Assembly: GCA_941918925.1 (NCBI GenBank)
Contig: OW799235.1
Location: 48,779,491 to 48,843,490 of the forward strand
Length of the DNA: 64,000 nucleotides
Reading direction: 5' to 3'
Source: Phyto melanocephala
Taxonomy: Eukaryota > Arthropoda > Insecta > Diptera > Rhinophoridae
This document shows, piece by piece, positions 55,553-64,000 of the stretch. Under the pieces are notes generated by a model. That model had not been told where the DNA came from. It made no database searches and saw only the letters and a list, made by a program, of their open reading frames with translations. Each line of letters opens with the position of its first letter. The stretch's first letter is position 1. The position numbers and the translations under genes were made by a program.

Positions 55553-57470
55553 ATGAACCGTCGTCAGAAAATTCGTACTACTGCCGAATTACAAGAAATT
55601 CTCGATTGCTGGTCCGATGGGGAAGAAGATTTTGAAAGAGAATCATATAAAACTGATGTTGTTATATTACCACCCGATGACGTTGACGAGATAAGTGATA
55701 CGGAGGAGTTGGATGACAATTTACAAGTATTGAACGACGACCAAAATCTGCCGCAAGAGATTGCTGGGACTTACGAAATAGAACGTTTTTTCAGTAGATC
55801 GAATGAAGATTTACTATCTGCTGAAAACGAGAATGATGATTTGCCAGTGACCTCCAGTAAGATTGGTAAGAAGAGACGTAAAATTGATAAGGGAATGAAA
55901 CCAAAATGGTCCCGAAAGCATAATTACAAGTTTGAAAAGGAGCCTTTGGATGATATGGAGACATCACTCAAAGCTCTGTTTGAACAGATTGGTGAAATGA
56001 GTCCCCAGCAACTTTGGGAATTGTTTATTGATGAGGAGGTGTTAGACCTTATAGTGAATTCAACCAACAAGTATGCTGCAGCAAACAATTGTCCATCATT
56101 TGTAACAACACCTATGGAAATTAAAACGTTTCTGGGCATCTTATATATAACAGGTTACCACACGTTACCACAAGTAAATTCTTACTGGTCAAACCGAGAA
56201 TCACTAGGGTGTGTGATAGTAAAAGAATGTATGCCAAAAGATAGATTTAAACGAATCAAGCAATTTTTTCATGTCTGTGATAATTTGGAACTAGATCCTA
56301 ACGACAAGTTTTCTAAAGTGTCACCATTAAATAGCCTGATGAACAGAAAGTTTCTTCAGTTTGGAGTATTTTCCCATAATCTTTCTATTGATGAGCAAAT
56401 GATAGCCTACTATGGCAGACATTCATGCAAAATGTTCATCAAAGGAAAGCCAATCCGCTTTGGTTACAAATATTGGTGTTTGGCTTCTGACGAAGGCTAC
56501 TTGTATCAATTTATGCCATACGCAGGCGCAACGAAACAGGATAACTCGCAGTTACAATTAGGAGAAAGGGTGGTACTTTCCCTTCTTTCTCATCTTGATA
56601 TCCCCGCGAAGCATACCGTAACGTTTGATAATTTTTTTACTAGCCATAAACTATTAACACGTTTATCGGATGGTGGATTTTTCGCCTTAGGAACTGTTCG
56701 TGAAAATCGGACTAATCATGCTCCACTGATGGACGTCAAGAAAATGCGAAAACAGCCCCGTGGGACTTCAGACTTTTGTTTTGATGTGGACAATTCTATA
56801 ATTGCTGTACGTTGGAACGATAATTCGGTACGTTATTCACCGAAATATTTTACGTAATTAATCAATTAATTTGCTTCAGTTATTATTTTTTTAGGTGGTA
56901 ACATTATTATCGAATTATATAAGTCATACACCAATGATTCGCGCAAGGCGATATGATCGAAAGCAACGAAAAATGGTTGCAATTGAACAACCCTATTTAG
57001 TCAACCAATACAATAAATACATGGGAGGTGTGGACCTTTTTGATAACGCCATGAACAATTATCGCATTCGAGTTCGGGGCAAAAAGTGGTATTGGCCATT
57101 AGTTACAAACGCTTTCGATGCGACCATGGTGAATGCATGGAAACTGCATTGCCTTTGTAGAAAATATGAAAACAAAACCCAAATGTCTCAATTTGATTTT
57201 AGAGTGGAAGTATGCGAGATGATAATGATGAAGTTTAATCGGCAAAATGCCGGTAAGATTATGATTTCCGGAGCACAAATGGAAGTTAGATATGATCGCG
57301 TCGATCATTTTATCGGAAAACTTTTAGCACGTCGTCGCTGCCGGCAGTGCGGTGGCAAAACAGAGTACGGATGTTTGAAGTGCCAGGCGAATTTCCATCC
57401 AGCACCATGCTTCCTGGATTACCATAAAAGTGTCGCACAAGATGAATCTAAAATTGCAAAGTCTAAGTAA
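55553..57470 (+). CDS. piggyBac transposase, two exons, 616 aa
   Basis: Exon 1 is 55553-56827 (425 codons), a 67-bp intron follows with GTACGT at 56828 and TTTTTTTAG ending 56894, and exon 2 is 56895-57470 (191 codons plus TAA). The acidic N-terminus is typical (DDVDEISDTEELDD). The catalytic triad is present: Asp280 (LSIDEQMIAYYG), Asp359 (TVTFDNFFTS), Asp472 (MGGVDLFDNAMNNYRI). The C-terminus has the Cys-rich domain (RCRQCGGKTEYGCLKCQANF) that binds element ends. It excises and inserts at TTAA without footprint in known members. No stop or frameshift, in contrast to all neighbours; if exon 1 is left unspliced the protein ends at KYFT after 434 aa and lacks the third Asp. Confidence 0.9.
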
Positions 57471-57586
57471 TCTCTAATTTTCTTTAAATAAATTTAAAAA
57501 ATATAAATTCGCCTTTTATTTACGCCAAAGAAAAATTATTTCAATGAAGAGAAAATAGTTAATTTTAGAACTCAACATGGACGGTT

Positions 57587-57952
57587 GGGTATTTAAATAC
57601 CCATTTTCACTTTTTAGCGTGTAACGGTCAAGTGTGTTGTCAAATCGCTTTAATTTTTTTTACATTACAAATGCGACGCCTAATGCTATTTAGAATGTGC
57701 AGGGATTTTTCATTTTTTGCATTAATTTTTATTTGACGAACTTTTTTCTAATAATTTTTTGACAAACAAAAAAACGCAATTTTTCCAATTCTCAAACTAA
57801 AGGTAAAAATTAAAAAAAAAAAAATTTTTAATTTTTCCCACATTAATCAATCTCTAGTGTTAATTCAAAAAGCAACTTGCAGTCATTATCTCTTATTAGG
57901 CCAACGCAGGAATTTTTTTACTACTTGAACTTTTTTGGGTATTTAAATACCC
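57587..57952. repeat. piggyBac subterminal palindromes, right pair
   Basis: GGGTATTTAAATACCC at 57587-57602 and again at 57937-57952, the second 16 bp from the right terminus. The sequence between them is AT-rich and non-coding. Confidence 0.9.
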
Positions 57953-57972
57953 AGTCGACTAAAATGGGTTAA

Positions 57973-58728
57973 GTCAAAATGCTAACGGAGATGACCTACC
58001 AATTTACTTTGCATCAAAATCGTTTAATAATGCCGAACAAAAAACCCACAATCAAACAAGAGCTCTTAGCTATCCATTTTGCAATTACACAGTTTAGACC
58101 ATACATTTTTCTTACAAAATTCACGGTTAGATCAGACCACAGACCCTTAGTGTATTTGTTTAACATAAAGGATCCCTCATCAAAGCTAACAAGAATTAGA
58201 TTAGAATTGTCTGAATACAATTTTATAGTCGAATACATAAAAGGTAAGGATAATGTGGCTGCAGACGCCCTTGTCCGTATCTGGATAGACAAACTAAAGA
58301 ATTCAGAGGAACAAATTCTTATAGTGACTCGAGGAATGACCAAGCAAATACAAGCGGAAACACCGAGAACGAACGTAGATGTAGAAAAAATTCCGATATA
58401 CGATCAATTTTCTCACGAATTTTCAAAGAAATCGCCAAAAATAAGAACAGAACTTCTCTATTTCGATAACAAATCATCAAAATTACGGATAAATGCTTAC
58501 ATGAAATTTAAAATAGCCCTATCTTTTGATATTATAATTGATAACAAAACATTAAATTTAAATGAAATGCTTTTGAGGCTCGAACAAGAAGCCGTTAATG
58601 TAAATATTTCTAAGATGGAATGGCCAAAGGACGATACATTCTTCTCAATTTGTAGTATACAAAAATTAAAAGACCATGGCACCAAATTATTAAAAAAAAA
58701 AATCATTCTAACTAACCCAATTGAATAA
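57973..58728 (+). pseudogene. Second gypsy element: RNase H and connection region
   Basis: Starts immediately after the piggyBac TTAA. One frame reads GDDLPIYFASKSFNNAEQK, then a 1-nt shift in an A-run continues KPTIKQELLAIHFAITQFRP, TVRSDHRPLVYLFNIKDPSS and GKDNVAADAL, a Ty3/gypsy RNase H. RT is missing: upstream of the piggyBac is gag-like sequence, so a deletion joined gag to RNase H, or the two sides are unrelated. The later part (TNVDVEKIPIYDQF...) is the connection to integrase. Confidence 0.75.
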
Positions 58729-59613
58729 GTACTTGAAAAAAAACAAAAAAGAAAAATTAATGACTGTTTATCACAAAGATCCACTCTTAGGAGGACATTA
58801 TGGACGACGAAAGTTATACGCGAAACTGAGAACAAAATATTTTTGGAAAAATATGACGAAAGACATAGCAACGTTTGTAAAAAATTGTGATGAATGTAAC
58901 CATAACAAAGTAAAACCGGAAATGAAGAGAAACTAGTTTTAACGCCAACACCGCTGCAAGCATTCGATTTATTAGTACTGGACACAATTGGTCCGTTACC
59001 GGAATCCAACTATGGAAACAAATATGCGCTTGCCTTGATATGTGACTTGACAAAATATCTCACAACAATAGCAATACCGGACAAAAACGCTAGTACGGTA
59101 GCACGAGCAATTTTTGAAAATTTTATCTTAACTTACGGAATAATGGATACAATTAAAACTGATTTAGGTACAGAGTACAAAAATCAGGTGTTATGAAAAA
59201 TTTTGAAGATCGATATGAAATTTCCGACGGCATACCACCACGAGACAGTAGGAACAGTGGAACGTAACCACAGGGTCTTCAATGAGTATCTTAGGGCATA
59301 CCAAGATGAAAACATATCCGACTGGGACACCTACCTAAAATATTTTACATTTTTCCATAAAACCACATCGAATACAGCTTTCGATAACAAATTCACACCG
59401 TATGAATTAGTTTTCGGGAAAATTTCTTCAGTCCCCACTGAAATGCAAAAGACACATCAATTGGCAAAAGACTTGATAGAGAAACATAAATTACGAAACA
59501 AAAATCTTTACGACAAACATGCATGCATGTTACAAATACAAATCAATGACAACGTTCTGGTGCAGAAACAACCGTACGAAAAGTTCGAAAGTATATACGA
59601 AGGCCGTTGTTAG
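58721..59613 (+). pseudogene. Second gypsy element: integrase
   Basis: HHCC region (VYHKDPLLGGHYGRRKLYAK ... CDECNHNKV), stop near 58934, then LLVLDTIGPLPESNYGNKYA (first Asp), IKTDLGTEYKN (second Asp), a TGA at 59194, and HHETVGTVERNHRVFNEYLR (Glu). The C-terminal part ends at 59613 with a frame change into a Lys-rich tail (to 59716). At least three breaks. mdg1/412-like by appearance. Confidence 0.75.
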
Positions 59614-59616
59614 GGA

Positions 59617-59989
59617 AATAGACAATTGCAAAGTAAAGATATATGACAAAAAGAAAACAAAAGGAAAGGACAGTTCACAACAATCGACTAAGAAAAGCAT
59701 AGAAAACAAATTATAAGCAAAGTGAAAAATTTATCAATGAGTAAAACTAACAAGAATTGAATGAAAAAAAGAAAAAACTATAAGAATTATATCTATATAT
59801 ATAAAAAAAAAGAGGAAGAAGAGTGTAGGAAAGAAACTCCTTGAAAAATCAATTTTAATATATTCTTATTAAATATACATTTCATCTGATTGTTTAATTC
59901 AAAAAGCATAAATGTAAAAATAAGAAAAGCAAGAAGGAAACAAGCACGGTACCCCTTGTTTGCTTCTTTCTTTTTATAAAAAAGGGAGG
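59617..59989 (+). other. 3' untranslated part of the second gypsy element
   Basis: AT- and A-rich sequence without env, ending in a polypurine tract AAAAAAGGGAGG (59978-59989) that would prime plus-strand synthesis. Confidence 0.55.
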
Positions 59990-60205
59990 TGCAACGAATC
60001 TTCATCTCTATCTACTACTTAAGTTTACATCCCATCAATATAAGTATATATGTATATATACATATATACTGTGTAATCTGAGAATGCTAAATATATTTTA
60101 AGAGACAAATGAATGAAGACAGAATGAGCCGAGGGCTCAGAAATAAATCACAATACAAACGAGAAACATGTCTTTTTATTGATAACACCAGCGCAAGCTG
60201 TTACA
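59990..60205 (+). repeat. Second gypsy element 3' LTR (216 bp)
   Basis: Begins TGCAACGAATC straight after the polypurine tract and ends AAGCTGTTACA, with an AAATAAA polyadenylation signal near 60140. No matching 5' LTR was found near the gag-like leader at 19.3 kb. The right border sits in a Tc3-like relic. Confidence 0.65.
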
Positions 60206-61823
60206 TTTCTTAATCTCAGACTAACTCAATTTGAACAGTGGAAACATACGCAAATGAGCAACGCGTTAAAGTTATTCAGGTTTTTTATTAAAATGGGCGT
60301 TCAAATTAAAATGAATTTTGTGCACTTCGTAATTCTTTTGATCAACATAATCGTTCAAATTCGTCCACAATCGGGAGAATTGTACAAAATATTTAAATTT
60401 CTGCAAAACAGGTCTGTATAAAATGTTAGAAAATTTGTGAATGCCTTCTTAGTTCGTTGAATGGGAACCATTGCTGTTTTTTGCAATAGTGTTGCAAAAG
60501 AGCAGTCAACCTCAACTCATCATCATGCCCAACAATTGAGCATTAACATTGTCATTGAAAATTTGGACCATCAGATAGAGGAGTGGAGACAAGGATTCAT
60601 TTTGCCGATATTTTGTTAAATACATAATTGAACCATACAAATATTATCATTATAGAAAGAAATGATAATAATTTCTTAAATAATTTGTGTTTAATTTAAA
60701 ATCAACATCGCCCCTTAAAATTTAACCACCCTTAGTAACTTCGATATGATAGTAAAATGTTTTCGTAAATTTAGTCTTTTAGTGAAAGTGGGCGTTAAAG
60801 TCGGCGTGTCAATAAAGTTTCTGCTAATAAATACAACTTAGATAATTCAATATAGTCCTTTATTTTTCCAAAAACTATGTCTATAAAGAAATTACATGAA
60901 TTTAAGATAAAGCGTTATATGGGAAGTAGGCGTATCACCTAAACTTTTTGGCACAACAATTACATTGATTAAAAGGATATATGTATGTAGCAAATTTCAT
61001 CATCATACCTCTAATTTTGTCGGTTTTATGAGCTTTTAAATTTCATTAACGGTAGATAACGTGAAAAGTGGGCGTTATAGTAGGCGTGTCAAAGTTGTTT
61101 TTGCTAATGAGCGCAACTTAGATGTTTCAATACAGTCCTTTATTATTCCCAAATCTTTATTAATAAAAAAATTATATGAATTTTTGGGTAAAATGTTATA
61201 TGGGAGGTGGGCGTAAAAGTGGGCGTGGCACATTGATTTTCCGTTACAACAAAGCGTCTCACCAAAAAGCAAGGTGTACACAATTTCAGAATCGTACATC
61301 TAATTTTGTCCGTTTTATTACGTTTTAAATATACTGAAAAATACACTGCGCGGTATAAATTTTTGTACATTTTTATCTATAACTCCTTTCCTAATGCATA
61401 GATGTAAGCAATTTTTGGGAAGAGATATTATTTTGACTCGAGAAATATATATTAGAAGTTTCTGTACGTAAATGCGTTTGGACATATATACATTTTTTTC
61501 GATGTTCAAAGGACACGGTTTTTCGACCTACTCTTGCATTACGAGCTGTAACTCTCTGCCTAATATTCCGATGTAGTCTATTTTCAATACCAGACAAACC
61601 TTGTATATAAGAAAGATTCTGGCAAAATTTGAGCCCCTAGCTTTCGGTGCGACCTCTATCGTGCTTTCAACAGACGGACGGACATAGCTAGATCATCATC
61701 AAATCAAACCCTGATTCAGAATATATATCTTTATAGGGTCTAAAATGGATATTTCGATGTGTTACAAACGGAATGACAAAATGAATATACCCCCACCATT
61801 TTTTTGGTGGCGGGTATAAAAAT
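60206..61823. repeat. Family B repeat with Tc3-like relic
   Basis: 60206-60640 matches 32138-32560 (Tc3-like relic with stops). The rest matches parts of 32640-36381, ending CCACCATTTTTTTGGTGGCG and GGTATAAAA. It contains several alternative versions of a GTGGGCGTxxxAGTxGGCGTG block. No gene. Confidence 0.65.
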
Positions 61824-62885
61824 AATCAACATCATTTTATTATATTATTTGTTAATATATCTTTTTTTATTTTCATAATTGTTTAAAAAAAATCTTAAAT
61901 AACCTTCGTACTATTGTATCATTTTTATATAAGTAAAATAATTAAAAATTCTTAATATAACAGTATAAACCATATAAATTGGATGTTTCACTTTGAATTC
62001 GTCTTGTATTGCAGATGAAAGTTTTAGAATTTCTTCTTAAAAATTAAATGAATTGTTTAATTGGCGGTTAACCAGCAGAGCAAACAAATTCAGCCGCTTT
62101 ATTTTTGGGGAAGTAAAAAACAACACAATGCTGCTTAGGTTTATGTGATGGATCAGTGTTAGCAATATAAAAACATGGTTTTTTATTATATTGTTTGAAT
62201 TCAAAGTATGTATAATTGTGACTGAATTTATAGCGTTTGAATAATACTGCGAGATTTATCAATTTCAATTATGCTATAAAATTCACAATACACCAAATAC
62301 GTAATTGCTTCACTAATTGGTTTTCCAAAACGTCCTTCAATGCGAATTGTGCCCTGGTTTATTAAATTTCCACAGTTAGAATTGTTATTATGATCAGGCG
62401 TTAAATCAAAAGCTAGCATAAAATATCGGCTATCAAAAAGTTCTTTCGTTATTTGATGACCTTTATCAAAATGATGAATTCCAGTTCCTTTAAGGAGCAT
62501 TCTTATTATTGTCCCATTATTATAGTTAAATTCAATTGGCTGTGTAGGAAATTGCACTCCATTAACAACCAAATTGAATCTTTGTAGGCTAAAATGTTGA
62601 AAATTAAATGGATTTTCTTTTCTATCTCCTGTATACGCTTTGTTAGAGACCATACCAAAAATTAAAAAATTTGGTAGCTGTCCAAGTATAACGTTATCCA
62701 AAGATAACGAGTGGTTTCCAGGGTGTATAGTAAATGTTTTTATTTCTACTCTCTTATATGGGTAAATTGAATTTTTTGATTGCAACACATTGTGATGCGC
62801 CATTAAAATATTATTATTGATAGCAAGATGATTTATGTATAAGTTAGCTTCGTGTATTTTTAAATTAGATTCATTTTTCTCATCT
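61824..62885 (-). mobile_element. Third Polinton fragment (capsid C-terminus and protease)
   Basis: Diverged copy of the region 23820-24895, carrying the C-terminal half of the capsid gene and the start of the protease on the minus strand. It adjoins family B on one side and a LINE on the other, with no termini. It diverges more than the two arms do from each other. Confidence 0.75.
62068..62233 (-). pseudogene. Polinton adenain-like protease fragment (third copy)
   Basis: Reads NKKPCFYIANTDPSHKPKQH then CVVFYFPKNKAAEF. It therefore keeps the His block (KQHCVVFYF) that is deleted from the main locus. The start codon is mutated (ATA), a deletion removes the FKGVYACNKLP block, and the frame ends after EFVCSAG. 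Only the N-terminal third is present. Confidence 0.6.
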
Positions 62886-62890
62886 GGCAT
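62228..62890 (-). pseudogene. Polinton major capsid C-terminal half, open frame (third copy)
   Basis: A 220-codon uninterrupted frame with the full second jelly roll: VEIKTFTIHPGN, VILGQLPNFLIFGMVSNKAY, NPFNFQHFSLQRFNLVVNGV, GTGIHHFDKGHQ, YFMLAFDLTPDHN, GTIRIEGRFGKP. It lacks the 1-nt deletion found in both arms of the main locus. The N-terminal half is absent: homology ends within the first ~10 codons, where the LINE 5' end begins. The ATG at 62890 is not the native start. Confidence 0.75.
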
Positions 62891-64000
62891 CTCTGCCTCA
62901 AACCGTGAACATCGTGTTATTTTTTACTAAATTGTTAAACCAATTTTATATATTAAAAAGTCAATAAAAATAAAACTTTAAGTGATTGTGTATTTCTGAC
63001 AATGTTGTCGCAGAAAAGAAAAAAACTCTGGGGTAATAACCCAAAATTTAAAGTGCCAAAAATATCCGACGTACCTAGCAGCAGTGCAAATAGATTTCAT
63101 CTACTTGCAAATGAAGAAGAAGAAGACAGTACTCACAAGGAGAAAATACCACCTATTGTAGTGGACTCAGTTCATAATTTTTCGTCAGTTTTTGGGCTAA
63201 TTGGAGAAAGGTATAAGTTTAAAAGAATGTCAATTGGAACAAAAATATTATCTAGTTCAAGAACTCTTTATGAAGAGGCCTTAAATCTACTAAGAACCAA
63301 AAAGTACCAGTTTTACACGCATGAAATAAAAGATGCGAAAACCTTTAAATTAGTGTTGTTTGGTCTTATTCAAATGGACACTAAGAATTTAACAAATCAC
63401 ATAACATAAATCCGGTAAGTGTTAAAGAAATCACTACCAAAAGGTCTACCGCCGATGATACACTATATCTAATTGAGTTTGACCGCCAGCAAGTGTCGAA
63501 GAGGGATATATTAAAAATTAGGTATTTTAGTAATATTGCCGTTTACTGGAGAAGACCACTCAAGGGCAATAAAGGTCCTACACAATGCACCAAATGCTCT
63601 ATGTATGGTCATGGTGCTAGAAACTGTAACAGAGTAGAAGTGTGTGCAGCCTGTGCTGGTAATCATGAATTTGCAGATTGCCCTTTGAACAAAGCTGCAA
63701 ATAGTGATAACATCGTTTATAAATGTCACAACTGCACAAAAAAGAATTTTAGAAATGTGAAGCACAGAGCTGACGACCCTAAATGCCCATGTCGTCAGGA
63801 ATATCTTGAGATTCGACAACGTACCACAGCCAGAATGAAGGTGCCACAAAAGAATTATATGATGAACTTCAACGTCAATGAAGTTAATTTTCCACAACTA
63901 CCCGGTAAGGAGCATCAAAATTATCCACGTGACTCTGGTGCCAAAAATATACTGTACTCAGATGTAACAAGAAGTAAAAATCTTGTGAACAGAAATGAAG
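62891..64000 (+). mobile_element. Non-LTR retrotransposon (jockey-like LINE), 5' end
   Basis: About 110 nt of leader followed by an ORF1 with zinc knuckles; the rest (ORF2) lies beyond the window. Class assigned from ORF1 type. Confidence 0.7.
63002..64000 (+). pseudogene. LINE ORF1 (gag-like, zinc knuckles), frameshifted and cut by window edge
   Basis: ATG at 63002 (MLSQKRKKLWGNNPKFKVPK) opens 135 codons to TAA at 63407-63409; the conserved reading continues in another frame (PVSVKEITTKRSTADDTLYL) to the window end. A PRE_C2HC-like segment (YLIEFDRQQVSKRDILKI) precedes three Cys/His knuckles: CTKCSMYGHGARNC, CAACAGNHEFADC and CHNCTKKNF with later His/Cys. ORF1 proteins bind LINE RNA. One shift near 63400 is the only break seen, so it is a young dead copy or contains a sequencing error. 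Confidence 0.75.

Larger units (their letters stand above)
55026..57968 (+). mobile_element. piggyBac-type transposon, apparently intact
   Basis: TTAA at 55022-55025 and 57969-57972; termini CCCATTAAAGACGG and, inverted, CCCATTTTAGTCGAC. It contains a complete spliced transposase. Subterminal regions carry three copies of the 16-bp palindrome GGGTATTTAAATACCC. At 2943 bp it has the size of autonomous piggyBac elements. Confidence 0.9.

Noticed and set aside
58497..59053. 170-aa and 79-aa minus-strand frames
   Set aside because: Antisense to the gypsy connection/integrase region; no domain and no independent evidence.
1..64000. tRNA or rRNA genes
   Set aside because: No cloverleaf with box A/B or rRNA-like segment was recognised by eye; a covariance-model search would be needed to be certain.

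Overview
The window is AT-rich dipteran-type genomic DNA, most likely from a higher (schizophoran) fly. The element repertoire supports this: Osvaldo/Ulysses-like and other Ty3/gypsy LTR elements, BEL/Pao, a Tc3/mariner relative, piggyBac, PIF/Harbinger, hAT, Helitrons, Polintons and a jockey-like LINE. The species cannot be named from the sequence. Apart from a THAP-domain gene cut by the left edge, and perhaps one short acidic ORF, nearly everything recognisable is transposable element. Many elements are nested inside others, and several have target-site duplications (TSDs) that can be read by eye.

Left part (1-12 kb): a THAP zinc-finger gene on the minus strand, then a BEL/Pao remnant (minus strand; LTR 817-1331; pol C-terminus 1359-1688; integrase 11165-12018). 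A gypsy-class element with unusually long LTRs of about 2.0 kb (1689-11164, 4-bp TSD CTCC) splits it. The gypsy gag and pol carry several stops and frameshifts.

Middle left (12-21 kb): a short repeat family recurs with termini ACAAGTAAGAG and GGGTATAAAA (family A). Also here are a complete small Helitron (12916-13702), a deleted Tc3/mariner-like element, and a PIF/Harbinger element (16238-17972) with a MADF gene and a broken transposase. A MITE (TSD TTA) sits inside the Harbinger element, and a second, oppositely oriented MITE copy lies just outside it. A perfect 57-bp-arm hairpin is at 16370-16500.

Centre (21-55 kb): a 33.5-kb Polinton/Maverick-derived locus, 21453-54958, flanked by the 6-bp TSD CTCGCA. 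Its two arms carry the same structural genes in inverted orientation: putative OB-fold-like ORF136, unknown ORF94, adenain-like protease, major capsid, small virion proteins and penton. The right arm also has integrase and packaging ATPase. No DNA polymerase B is visible. All recognised virion and replication genes carry breaks. Both arms share a frameshift in the capsid gene, so the inverted duplication came after that gene had died. Each arm also contains a large, apparently exact tandem duplication (4349 bp and 5082 bp). The core is filled with other elements: family A/B repeats, an ATCGAT-rich hAT-type element carrying a Helitron with a higher-order minisatellite, and a deleted hAT transposase. 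A TIR element with about 500-bp inverted repeats (51391-54371) interrupts the right arm.

Right part (55-64 kb): an apparently intact piggyBac element (TTAA TSD, one 67-bp intron, 616-aa transposase with all three Asp), a decayed gypsy 3' half with LTR, family B repeat, a third and older Polinton fragment whose capsid C-terminus is still open, and a LINE whose ORF1 runs off the right edge. The gag-like stub at 19.7 kb continues in frame across the hAT-type and Polinton insertions up to the piggyBac insertion. A gypsy-class element may therefore be the outermost layer of this nest.
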